Part shown: positions 6,660-14,108 of the stretch, one piece after another
Numbering within the stretch: position 1 is the first letter of the stretch
How the letters are laid out: the number at the start of each line of letters is the position of its first letter
Assembly (NCBI GenBank): GCA_934169535.1
Contig: CAKPOC010000026.1
Coordinates: 1-15,710, forward strand
Direction: 5' to 3'
DNA: 15,710 nucleotides
Source: an uncultured Clostridia bacterium
GTDB taxonomy: Bacteria; Bacillota; Clostridia; TANB77; CAG-508
Program-made: the position numbers and the translations under genes
The notes under the pieces: generated by a model
What the model was told of the DNA's origin: nothing
Databases searched by the model: none
The model's input: the letters and a program-made list of their open reading frames with translations, nothing else

Positions 6660-8873
6660 ATGAATTATAAGAAAAAAAATAACAATAATATAGATTTTAA
6701 AAATAGAAAATTGCTAATTTTTGCATGCGTTTTCTTGTTTCTTTGTTTTTCACTTGCATTTAGAATCTTTTGGCTTCAATTTGTTGAAGGAAACGATTTA
6801 AAGGAAAGGCAATATAAACAGTCTACTGCAAATACTGTAATAAGCCCTAAAAGGGGTACTATTTATGATTCTACCGGAAAAGCTCTTGCAGTAAGTTCTG
6901 ACGTTGATACAATATCAATAAATCCTTCATTAATTTATGTAAAAAATGATCAAGATGCGACAAACAAACTAAAGCAAAAAGTTGCGCGAGCATTTTCAGA
7001 CATTTTTTCATTAGACTATAATGAAGTTTTAATAAAAGTTACTAGCACAAATTCTGTAGAAACAATAATTTCTAAAGTAGATAATGACAAGGTTTTAGAG
7101 CTTCAAGAATGGATGAAAGAAAACAATGTATATTCTGGAATAAACATAGATGAAGATACAAAAAGAACTTACCCATATAATAATTTAGCATCAAACTTAA
7201 TTGGTTTTTGTGGAAGTGACAATAATGGTTTAGCAGGTATCGAATACTACTGGGATAGTACTCTTGCAGGAACTTCTGGGAAAGCCACTACTGCAATAGA
7301 TTCTCTTCAAAATTCAATTCCTGATAAAGACGAAGTTTATATAGCACCTCAAAACGGATATGACGTAACTTTATCAATTGATGTAAATATTCAAACAATT
7401 GTAGAAAAATATTTAAAGCAGGCGGTAGCTGAAAACGACTGTAAAAGCGGTGGCTCAATGATTTTAATGAATCCTTCAACAGGAGATATTTTAGCTATGG
7501 CATCTTACCCAGATTATAATTTAAATACTCCTTTTACTCCAAATGATTCGTTAAAAACTACTTGGGATACATTATCTAGTTCTGAAAAAACTGAAGCTCT
7601 ATACAAAATGTACAGCAATAAAGTTGTTAGTGAAACTTACGAACCTGGCTCAGTATTTAAAATAATTCTTGCAGCAACAGCATTAGAAGAAAATATTTCT
7701 GAAACAGACACTCCTGGCGAATTTTACTGCCCTAGTTATGAAATGGTTTCAGGCGTAAAAATTAGATGTGCAAACAGTAGCGGACATGGAAGTCAAAGTT
7801 TAAGAAATGCCTTAGAAAATTCTTGTAACCCAGCTTTAATACAGCTAGGTCAAAAAATAGGCGTTTCTACTCTATATAAGTATTTTAAGGCTTTTGGCTT
7901 ATTCGAAAAAACAGGAATTCAAACAGCTGGCGAATCTTCAAGTCAATTCCACGAAGAACGTGCAGTAGGACCTGTTGAACTTGCAACAATTTCATTTGGT
8001 CAAAGATTTACAATTACTCCTATACAAATGATAACAGCAGCTTCTGCAATTGCAAATAACGGCGTTTTAGTTCAACCTCGAATAGTCACAAAAATTACAA
8101 ACTCTGAAACTGGTGAGGTTACAAACATAGATACAACAAAAGTAAGACAAGTAATATCTCCTGAAACTGCAGAATCTGTAAGAAGCATTATGCAATCTGT
8201 TGTAACAGATGGTGGTGGTCAATATGGAAAAGTTAAAGGTTATTCAATTGGTGGAAAAACTGGTACATCAGAAGAAAGTGCAGCAAACCCTGGTGCAGGT
8301 TATGTATCTTCATTTTTAGCAATTGCACCTGTTGAAAATACTCAAGTTGTTGTTCTTTTATCTTTATATGGTCCTCAAGGCAAATCGCACTTTGGTGGTC
8401 AAATTGCGGCTCCGGTTGTATCACAAGTTCTTAGTGAAGTTCTTCCTTACCTTGGAATTCCTTCAGACTCTGACTCTTCTGAAACAACTTCAATTACAAT
8501 TCCAGATCTAAAAGGTAAAACTGTAAAAGAAGCAAAAGAAACATTATCAAACTTAGGAATTTCACTTACAACCTCCGCAACTGACGATGAAATAATAACT
8601 ACTCAAACTCCTAAAGCAGGAAATTCTATTTCGAGCAAAGGTGTTATAAGAGTTTATACAAGTGAACATTCAGACTCAATATCGTCAACCGTTCCAGATC
8701 TTAAAGGAAAAAGTTTATATCAAGCAGCAAGTTCTTTGAAATCTTCAAATTTAAATATTCAAGCTTCTGGTTCAGGTATAGTAATTTCGCAGGATGTTCA
8801 AAGTGGTTCACAAGTAGAAGAAGGTACTATTATAAAAGTTACTCTTCAAGACGTAGACTCTGAATTACATTAA
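6660..8873 (+). CDS. Class B penicillin-binding protein (transpeptidase) with two PASTA domains
   Basis: This D,D-transpeptidase cross-links peptidoglycan outside the membrane. Counting from ATG 6660 (737 residues): Asn/Lys-rich cytoplasmic tail, membrane anchor at about 17-40, then the PBP dimerisation domain including the 'KRGTIYD' motif (64-70). The transpeptidase domain has all three catalytic motifs: SVFK (331-334), SCN (388-390) and KTG (533-535). Two C-terminal PASTA domains start at 'IPDLKGK' (about 614) and 'VPDLKGK' (about 678). This architecture matches SpoVD, PBP2x and FtsI; two PASTA domains and length favour a PBP2x-like protein, but SpoVD of sporulating Clostridia is an alternative. 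It is not in a division/cell-wall cluster here. Start choice: GGTGA at 6650-6654 sits 5 nt before ATG 6660, whereas ATG 6648 has no Shine-Dalgarno; using 6648 adds four residues. It converges with clpC. Confidence 0.9.
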   Translation: MNYKKKNNNNIDFKNRKLLIFACVFLFLCFSLAFRIFWLQFVEGNDLKERQYKQSTANTVISPKRGTIYDSTGKALAVSSDVDTISINPSLIYVKNDQDATNKLKQKVARAFSDIFSLDYNEVLIKVTSTNSVETIISKVDNDKVLELQEWMKENNVYSGINIDEDTKRTYPYNNLASNLIGFCGSDNNGLAGIEYYWDSTLAGTSGKATTAIDSLQNSIPDKDEVYIAPQNGYDVTLSIDVNIQTIVEKYLKQAVAENDCKSGGSMILMNPSTGDILAMASYPDYNLNTPFTPNDSLKTTWDTLSSSEKTEALYKMYSNKVVSETYEPGSVFKIILAATALEENISETDTPGEFYCPSYEMVSGVKIRCANSSGHGSQSLRNALENSCNPALIQLGQKIGVSTLYKYFKAFGLFEKTGIQTAGESSSQFHEERAVGPVELATISFGQRFTITPIQMITAASAIANNGVLVQPRIVTKITNSETGEVTNIDTTKVRQVISPETAESVRSIMQSVVTDGGGQYGKVKGYSIGGKTGTSEESAANPGAGYVSSFLAIAPVENTQVVVLLSLYGPQGKSHFGGQIAAPVVSQVLSEVLPYLGIPSDSDSSETTSITIPDLKGKTVKEAKETLSNLGISLTTSATDDEIITTQTPKAGNSISSKGVIRVYTSEHSDSISSTVPDLKGKSLYQAASSLKSSNLNIQASGSGIVISQDVQSGSQVEEGTIIKVTLQDVDSELH

Positions 8874-8879
8874 AAAATA

Positions 8880-8922
8880 CCCCTAACAATTTGGTTTTAG
8901 CCCAAACGTTAGGGATTTTTTA
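8880..8922. terminator. Bidirectional rho-independent terminator between PBP gene and clpC
   Basis: CCCTAAC (8881-8887) pairs with GTTAGGG (8908-8914), with an inner TTTGG/CCAAA stem. ATTTTTTATTTTT follows on the plus strand, and a matching T-run exists for the minus strand because the left flank is AAAAAATA. It begins 7 nt after the PBP stop, and the clpC stop codon (8922-8920) lies in the right flank, so one structure serves both convergent genes. Confidence 0.9.
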
Positions 8923-11346
8923 TTTTTGTATTATTACTTCATCATCTTTTACAGTAAGCTGCACTTTCTTTCCTGGTTTTATTTTTTCTTCTAATATTGC
9001 TTCTGCAATTTTGTCCTCTATCATACTTTGTATTGCCCTTTTCAAAGGTCTTGCTCCATACTCAATATTTGATCCTTTTTTAGCAACAAGATCTTTTACT
9101 TCATCTGTGATTTCAACTTTGTATCCTTGACTTTCTAATCGTTTTTCAACATTTGCAAGCATTATATTTATAATTGATTTAATGTTTTCGCTTGTTAATT
9201 TGTGGAATACGATTATATCATCTATACGATTTAAAAACTCAGGTCTAAATTGTTTTTTTAGTTCGCTCATTACTGCCTTTTTTATTTCTTCATAATTTTC
9301 ATTGTCTTCTTTTTTTCCAAAGCCAAGTTTCGTTGTATCTGTAATTAGCCTTGCTCCAATATTTGATGTCATAATGATTACTGTATTTTTAAAATCTACT
9401 TTTCTTCCTTGTGCATCAGTTAGCCTTCCATCATCTAGTATTTGAAGTAATATATTCATAACATCTGGATGCGCCTTTTCTACCTCATCAAATAAAATTA
9501 CTGAATATGGGTTTCTTCTAACTTTTTCAGTTAGTTGTCCTGCTTCATCATAGCCAACATATCCTGGAGGCGCACCTATTAATTTTGCAGTTGAATGTGG
9601 CTCCATAAATTCAGACATATCTATTCTTATAATTGAATTTTCATTTCCAAACATAGCTTCTGCAAGAGTTTTAGCAAGTTCTGTTTTTCCTACACCTGTA
9701 GGTCCTAAAAACATAAATGAACCTATTGGTCTATTTGGATCTTTTAATCCTACCCTGCTTCTTCTTATTGCTTTTGCAACTTCTGTTACAGCTTCATTTT
9801 GTCCAACAACTCTCTTATGAAGAATTTCCTCCAAGTTTCTTAATTTCTCGTTTTCTGTTTCTGTTATTTTGTTAGTAGGAATTCCAGTTAGACTTGACAC
9901 AACATCCGCTATGTCTTCCTTTGTAAGGGTTGCTACCTTTTTGCTGTTTCCATCACTCCACTTTTTTTGTTTCATTTCTAATTCATCTTTTTTAGAATTT
10001 ATTAAATCTCTTAATTTTGCAGCCTTTTCAAAATCCTGTGTTGCAACAGCTTCTTCTTTTTCTTTAGAAACTTTTTCTATTTCTTCTTCTAATTGTTTTA
10101 GTTTTTCAGGTTTTGTGTAAGTTCTCATCTTTACTCTAGATGCCGCTTCATCGATTAAATCAATTGCTTTATCTGGTAAAAATCTGTCGTTTATATATCT
10201 TATAGATAATTCTGTTGCAGCTTTTATCGCTTCATTAGAGATTTTAACATTATGGTGTGCTTCGTACTTATCTCTTAATCCTTCTATTATTTTTATAGTG
10301 TCTTCTTTGCTTGGTTCTGTAACCATTATTTTGCTAAATCTTCTCTCTAAGGCAGCGTCTTTTTCTATATATTTTCTATATTCTGCTAAAGTTGTTGCGC
10401 CTACTACTTGAATTTCGCCTCTTGCAAGTAATGGTTTTAAAATATTCGCAGCATCTACTGCTCCTTCTGCAGCGCCAGCACCTACAATAGTATGAATTTC
10501 ATCTATAAATAAAATTACATCTCCTGCTTTTTTCACTTCTTGCAAAGACTTTTTTATTCTTTCTTCGAAATCGCCTCTATATTTTGCGCCTGCTACCATT
10601 CCAGAAATGTCAACACTTACAACTCTTTTGTTTTTTAATAGTTCTGGAACATCTCCTGCTACAATTTTTTGAGCTAATCCTTCTACAATAGCTGTTTTTC
10701 CAACGCCTGGTTCGCCGATTAAGCAAGGATTATTTTTAGTTCTTCTCGATAATACTTGAATAACTCTTTGTATTTGCTCTTCTCTTCCTATTACAGGATC
10801 TAGCTTTCCTTCATTTGCTTTTTTGGTTAAATCTGTTCCATATTGGTTTAATGTTGGAGTTTGATTAAAGCTTGAAACATTTTCTCTTTTTTCTGAGCCC
10901 TCTGTATTAGAAGTTTCTTCCGAAATTTTTAATATTTCATCATATAATCTTCTAGGGTTCACGTCTAGTTCCATCATTATACGGATTGCAACACTATCAC
11001 CTTCATTTAGCATTCCTATAAGCAAATGTTCTGTTCCGATGTAGTCAGAATTTGTGTTTCTTGATGCTATATATGCTCTTTCTATAATTCTTTTAGTTCT
11101 TGGTGTAAACGCAATTTGCATAACATCTTGGTCTTCATTTGTGCCGATTAATTCTTCAATCTTTTCTAATATTTTTTCGGGTGTTACTTTTTGGTTTTGC
11201 AAAACCTTACTTGCCACACTATTTTTTACAGCAGATAACGCATACAAAATGTGTTCTGTTCCAATATAATTATGGCCTAGTCCTACAGCTAACTCTTTAG
11301 CTCTTTGTAAAACTTCTTCACTGCTATTTGTAAATTTATATTCCAT
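8920..11346 (-). CDS. clpC: ClpC, Hsp100/AAA+ unfoldase of the Clp protease
   Basis: ClpC unfolds substrates, including arginine-phosphorylated proteins, and feeds them to ClpP in the cytoplasm. At 808 residues it is the normal family length. An N-domain with two Clp repeats covers about 1-145. AAA-1 has Walker A GEPGVGKT (211-218), Walker B 'VILFIDE' (277-283) and pore loop KYRG (255-258). A middle UVR-type coiled-coil region spans about 415-460 ('DFEKAAKLRD'). AAA-2 has Walker A GPTGVGKT (548-555), Walker B 'VILFDE' (616-621), pore loop GYVG (595-598) and the ClpP-docking loop LGFG (674-677). Nothing essential is missing. It is the last gene of ctsR-mcsA-mcsB-clpC, 13 nt after mcsB and preceded by an AAAGGAG site, and so should be derepressed when CtsR is inactivated. 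ClpP is not in the window. Confidence 0.97.
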   Translation of the reverse strand: MEYKFTNSSEEVLQRAKELAVGLGHNYIGTEHILYALSAVKNSVASKVLQNQKVTPEKILEKIEELIGTNEDQDVMQIAFTPRTKRIIERAYIASRNTNSDYIGTEHLLIGMLNEGDSVAIRIMMELDVNPRRLYDEILKISEETSNTEGSEKRENVSSFNQTPTLNQYGTDLTKKANEGKLDPVIGREEQIQRVIQVLSRRTKNNPCLIGEPGVGKTAIVEGLAQKIVAGDVPELLKNKRVVSVDISGMVAGAKYRGDFEERIKKSLQEVKKAGDVILFIDEIHTIVGAGAAEGAVDAANILKPLLARGEIQVVGATTLAEYRKYIEKDAALERRFSKIMVTEPSKEDTIKIIEGLRDKYEAHHNVKISNEAIKAATELSIRYINDRFLPDKAIDLIDEAASRVKMRTYTKPEKLKQLEEEIEKVSKEKEEAVATQDFEKAAKLRDLINSKKDELEMKQKKWSDGNSKKVATLTKEDIADVVSSLTGIPTNKITETENEKLRNLEEILHKRVVGQNEAVTEVAKAIRRSRVGLKDPNRPIGSFMFLGPTGVGKTELAKTLAEAMFGNENSIIRIDMSEFMEPHSTAKLIGAPPGYVGYDEAGQLTEKVRRNPYSVILFDEVEKAHPDVMNILLQILDDGRLTDAQGRKVDFKNTVIIMTSNIGARLITDTTKLGFGKKEDNENYEEIKKAVMSELKKQFRPEFLNRIDDIIVFHKLTSENIKSIINIMLANVEKRLESQGYKVEITDEVKDLVAKKGSNIEYGARPLKRAIQSMIEDKIAEAILEEKIKPGKKVQLTVKDDEVIIQK

Positions 11347-11359
11347 AGTTTTTCTCCTT

Positions 11360-12373
11360 TCATTCGCTTATAATTTTTTTAATAACTTTTGCTCTTTCTA
11401 TTTCTTGCTCTTCTTCTTCCATAATTCTACCACAGTATTTTTGAAGGTTTGCAGGTTTAGAATAAAGCATTATCTTTTTTACTTTAAAGTCATTTAGTTC
11501 TGGAATAATTCCTAAATCTGTACCTAATTTTAGCTCAGACATTAATTTTTCTGTTTCACTAGAATTTAATTTTCTTGCATTTGTTAAAATTCCATAATCT
11601 CTGTAAACTCTATCTTCTAATTCAATTTCGTTTTTGCATAAATATTTTCTTGCTGTTTTTTCTTGCTGAATTATTTTTTCGACAATTGCTTTAATATTTT
11701 TGCAAATTTCTTCTTCGCTTACTCCTAAAGTTTGTTTATTTGAAATTTGGTACATATCACAAGCACTTTTTGAACCTTCACCATAAATACCTCTTACTTC
11801 CATTCCTAAATTATTTACTATTTGTAATAATTTATTTAGGTTTCCTGTTCTTGCAAGTGCTGGCAAATGAACCATTACAGAGATTCTTATTGCAGTTCCT
11901 ATGTTAGTTGGGCAAGCAGTTAAATATCCAAATTTTTCGCTATACGCATAATCTATATTTTCTTCAATTTTTTTGTCTATTTCTGTCGCAAGCTTTAAAA
12001 GTTCTTTAGGTTCTAGTCCTTCTCTAAATGTTTGAATTCTTAAATGGTCTTCTTCATTTACCATTATGCAAATGTTTTCTTCTTCATTTATTAAAATTGC
12101 TTTATTTTCACTTTTCTTAGCAAGATCTGGGCTTATGATATTTTTTTCTACCAAAGCTTGTTTGCTTATTTCATCTATATCAGATAATTTAAAAAATTTA
12201 AGTCCATACCCTATTTTCGAAATAACATTTTGTGCTTTTTCCTCTATTTCCTCTTTTTCCTTTTGAGACATATTATTTTCAAAATTATATCCGACAATAT
12301 TTCTTGCAAGTCTAACTCTTGTACTTACTACAACATCAGATTCTTTACCATCTTCTAAATACCAATTTGCCAT
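11360..12373 (-). CDS. mcsB: McsB, protein-arginine kinase
   Basis: McsB phosphorylates arginines on CtsR and misfolded proteins, marking them for ClpC-ClpP. It belongs to the phosphagen (ATP:guanido) kinase superfamily. Visible motifs are 'STRVRLARN' (17-25, nucleotide binding), NEEDH (106-110), 'LTACPTNIGT' with the conserved Cys C154 (151-160), and 'GEGSKSACDMYQISN' (198-212). Length is 337 residues, slightly shorter than the ~360 of Bacillus subtilis, mainly at the N-terminus. The C-terminal position of the RDXXRA motif, which forms the phosphoarginine-binding allosteric pocket in characterised McsB, reads QEIERA (323-328): the first Arg and Asp are replaced while the final RA is kept. 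Catalysis should be intact but allosteric control may differ. It lies 18 nt downstream of mcsA, its activator, and 13 nt upstream of clpC. Confidence 0.96.
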   Translation of the reverse strand: MANWYLEDGKESDVVVSTRVRLARNIVGYNFENNMSQKEKEEIEEKAQNVISKIGYGLKFFKLSDIDEISKQALVEKNIISPDLAKKSENKAILINEEENICIMVNEEDHLRIQTFREGLEPKELLKLATEIDKKIEENIDYAYSEKFGYLTACPTNIGTAIRISVMVHLPALARTGNLNKLLQIVNNLGMEVRGIYGEGSKSACDMYQISNKQTLGVSEEEICKNIKAIVEKIIQQEKTARKYLCKNEIELEDRVYRDYGILTNARKLNSSETEKLMSELKLGTDLGIIPELNDFKVKKIMLYSKPANLQKYCGRIMEEEEQEIERAKVIKKIISE

Positions 12374-12391
12374 TTTATCTGCTTCCTTTCT

Positions 12392-12910
12392 TTATTTTAA
12401 CTTTTTTATTTCATCACGAATTTTAGCTGCATCTTCATATCTTTCTTCTTTTATTGCTTGCTTTAATTCATCTTCTAATTTTGTTTTAGCATCATCTTCT
12501 TTCTTTTCTTTTGCTTCTTTTTTCATTGCTCTTTCTGGAATTCTTCCTACATGTCTTGAATTTCCTTGTATGTTCTTAATTACTGGTTCTAGTCTGCTCT
12601 CAAAAGTTTCATAACATTTTGGACATCCAAGTAATCCTGTTTGAATAAATTCATCATATGTTAGTCCGCAATTATCACACTTTTCTTTTTCTGCATTTTT
12701 TACAAAGCTTGGTAATTCAAGACCATTTTCATATTCTCCAAAAAAGTCACCTATGAAATCTGAAATGCTTAAAGGCATTTTCATACTAAAATTTCCTACT
12801 CCCATTTTTCTTGCACAATCATCACATAAGTGCATAACTTTTTTATTTCCATTTACAATTTGAGTATATTTTACGTTTGCTTCATTTTTTCCACAATTTT
12901 CACATAGCAT
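12392..12910 (-). CDS. mcsA: McsA, zinc-binding activator of McsB
   Basis: McsA binds McsB and stimulates its arginine-kinase activity and its action on CtsR. The 172-residue protein has two paired CxxC zinc sites: C3/C6 with C29/C32, and C78/C81 with C96/C99. A Lys/Glu-rich linker (about 128-145) leads to a C-terminal UVR motif (about 145-172, 'YEDAAKIRDEIKKLK'), the protein-interaction helix pair shared with UvrB and ClpC. All eight zinc-ligand cysteines are present. It is the second gene of the CtsR operon, 18 nt after ctsR with a strong AGGAGGG site before the ATG. A thiol/heavy-metal-sensing role is known for the family; nothing here argues against it. Confidence 0.95.
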   Translation of the reverse strand: MLCENCGKNEANVKYTQIVNGNKKVMHLCDDCARKMGVGNFSMKMPLSISDFIGDFFGEYENGLELPSFVKNAEKEKCDNCGLTYDEFIQTGLLGCPKCYETFESRLEPVIKNIQGNSRHVGRIPERAMKKEAKEKKEDDAKTKLEDELKQAIKEERYEDAAKIRDEIKKLK

Positions 12911-12928
12911 ATTAAATCCCTCCTAAAA

Positions 12929-13378
12929 TTAATCTTCAACCAAATTAATTAACATATTTTTAAAAATATTTGCTCGCAATTTATCTCTTACCTGTGGCTC
13001 CACATTTAAAACATTGTCACTTGTTGCAACCTTTAACAGTTTTGCCTCTTTAGGTGTTATTATATTGTAAGACAAAAAATTACTAATAAATATTGATACT
13101 TCTTGTGCTGTTATTTTATTTCCTATGCTTGAAATTATGTGCATTAGGTAATTACTTTTGGTAACATTTATTTTTGTAATTGTTATATGTCCTCCGCCTC
13201 CTCTTCTGCTTTCAACATAATATCCTTGTGAAGGTTTAAACCTTGTTTGTATTACATAGTTTATTTGTGATGGCACACAGCCAAGTTTTTCTGCTAAATC
13301 ATTTCTTTGAATTTCTATTTTGTTTTCTTCATCAAATAAATCATTTATAAATTCTTCTATCATATCTGATAATTTCAT
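12929..13378 (-). CDS. ctsR: CtsR, repressor of class III heat-shock genes
   Basis: CtsR is a dimeric winged-helix repressor that blocks clp genes and its own operon until heat or protein stress. The 149-residue protein is normal in length. The helix-turn-helix lies at about 23-46 ('NDLAEKLGCVPSQINYVI'). The wing carries 'ESRRGGGGHI' (56-65), including the tetraglycine thermosensing loop (G60-G63) and adjacent arginines R58-R59, where McsB phosphorylation acts in characterised CtsR. The C-terminal helical domain (about 80-149) is complete. It is the first gene of the operon, preceded by AAAGGAGAAAG and by a promoter overlapped by a perfect CtsR operator, so autorepression is strongly supported. 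Confidence 0.96.
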   Translation of the reverse strand: MKLSDMIEEFINDLFDEENKIEIQRNDLAEKLGCVPSQINYVIQTRFKPSQGYYVESRRGGGGHITITKINVTKSNYLMHIISSIGNKITAQEVSIFISNFLSYNIITPKEAKLLKVATSDNVLNVEPQVRDKLRANIFKNMLINLVED

Positions 13379-13401
13379 ATCTTTCTCCTTTTATTTTTAA
13401 C

Positions 13402-13452
13402 TTTGACTTTCTTTGACTTTAATTATTATATCACTTTTTTATTTTTTGTCAA
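13402..13452 (-). promoter_or_regulatory. ctsR operon promoter with perfect CtsR operator
   Basis: The minus strand shows TTGACA (13452-13447), a 16-nt spacer and TATAAT (13430-13425), both consensus hexamers. Just downstream, at 13418-13402, is AGTCAAA-GAA-AGTCAAA, a tandem heptad repeat with 3-nt spacing that matches the known CtsR box (RGTCAAA-NAN-RGTCAAA). Its position over the transcription start explains repression. It lies 24 nt upstream of the ctsR ATG. Confidence 0.93.
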
Positions 13453-13478
13453 CTAGATTTTATAAATTCACATAAAAT

Positions 13479-13778
13479 TCACAAATGCTGCATATGTTTT
13501 TTTATTTCGTTTAATTCCTGTTGTGCTTCACTTTTTCGTTTTTCAGAATCTTCAATAGCAGAAGTGGTTTCAGCAAATTTTGTTTGCTGTTCTTTTATCT
13601 TATAAGTAATCGCCTCTAATTTTTCTCTTTCCTTTTTAGCCTTAAATTCTATATCGGATAAATGTTCAGCAGTTGAGCCTTTTTCACCTCTTATAAAATC
13701 TTTATAACCATTATCAGACATATATTTATAAAATCTATCTTGAAGTAGGCTATATGATTTAATTAAAATAGGTTTTCC
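13479..13778 (-). pseudogene. Decayed fragment of a MobV/Pre-type plasmid relaxase
   Basis: The frame is open from just after a stop at 13781-13779 to the TGA at 13481-13479, about 99 codons; the first ATG (13721) leaves 80. The stretch reads '...LLQDRFYKYMSDNGY' and then 'RGEKGSTAEHLSDIEFKAKK', followed by a Lys/Glu-rich coiled coil. From memory of the family, this resembles the segment of Mob_Pre (MobV) mobilisation proteins that follows the catalytic domain and leads into the coiled-coil tail. The N-terminal catalytic histidine region is absent, and homology-like sequence starts before the first ATG, so this is a remnant and not a small gene. It points to a former integrated mobilisable element beside ctsR. 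The family match was not checked by a search. Confidence 0.6.
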
Positions 13779-13801
13779 TTAAAATTTAGCAGATTTTAAG
13801 G
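13777..13801. repeat. 9-bp perfect inverted repeat at the edge of the relaxase remnant
   Basis: CCTTAAAAT (13777-13785) and ATTTTAAGG (13793-13801) are perfect inverted arms around TTAGCAG. The stop that closes the upstream side of the relaxase frame lies inside this repeat, so it may mark a junction; a cryptic hairpin is equally possible. Confidence 0.6.
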
Positions 13802-14108
13802 ATATTCACTTTTAAATGTGTTTTCCTGTAAATCAAACATGATATTTTGTAGCACTTATTATTCATTAAATTCATCGCCCTTACAACAAAACATACAAAA
13901 CGGGCACTTTTAACTCTAATGGCTCCTCTAAATGAGTAAAGAGGAATATCAATATTCAATTTTTCAGTATCATATTTCTATGATACACACACTATATCAC
14001 GAATTGCCCAAAAATCAAGAGAATCTTTAAAATTAATTGTAAAAATCTTGAATTTATGATAATATGTTACCAATAGTTCAAAATTTCTACAAGGAGGTAT
14101 TTCAAGAT
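13782..14108. other. Intergenic stretch without a recognisable gene
   Basis: No convincing gene is seen in this 327-bp stretch. It holds part of the 13777-13801 inverted repeat, a second perfect hairpin (GTATCATA 13967-13974, TATGATAC 13979-13986, 4-nt loop), and a less AT-rich core around 13875-13945. On the minus strand one frame is open for about 63 codons (about 13977-13789) with no good start or ribosome binding site and no family I recognise. The right end is the leader of the DinD-like gene, with AAGGAGG at 14091-14097. TGATAATAT near 14057 could be its -10, but no clear -35 is seen. Confidence 0.5.
13967..13986. repeat. 8-bp perfect hairpin in the intergenic stretch
   Basis: GTATCATA and TATGATAC flank TTTC. 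There is no adjacent T-run of terminator type, so an operator or residual mobile-element structure is possible; the role is unknown. Confidence 0.45.

Noticed and set aside
6500..6660. c-di-GMP riboswitch upstream of the adhesin, suggested by the nearby GGDEF gene
   Set aside because: The promoter leaves only about 20 nt before the ribosome binding site, and no GEMM-like conserved core is seen.
6600..6660. Sporulation (sigma-E) promoter before the PBP gene
   Set aside because: CATATAAAAT resembles a -10 element but no matching -35 at a suitable distance is visible, so SpoVD identity cannot be supported this way.
9869..11269. Plus-strand open frames opposite clpC
   Set aside because: ClpC is full length with all motifs; the antisense frames have no start signals.
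14000..14108. LexA/SOS box before the DinD-like gene
   Set aside because: No GAAC-N4-GTTC type palindrome is present, so the damage-inducible name of the family is not supported by regulation here.
14064..14108. Upstream in-frame ATG (14064) as start of the DinD-like gene
   Set aside because: The ribosome binding site AAGGAGG lies downstream of it and is correctly placed for ATG 14109; family proteins start near there.
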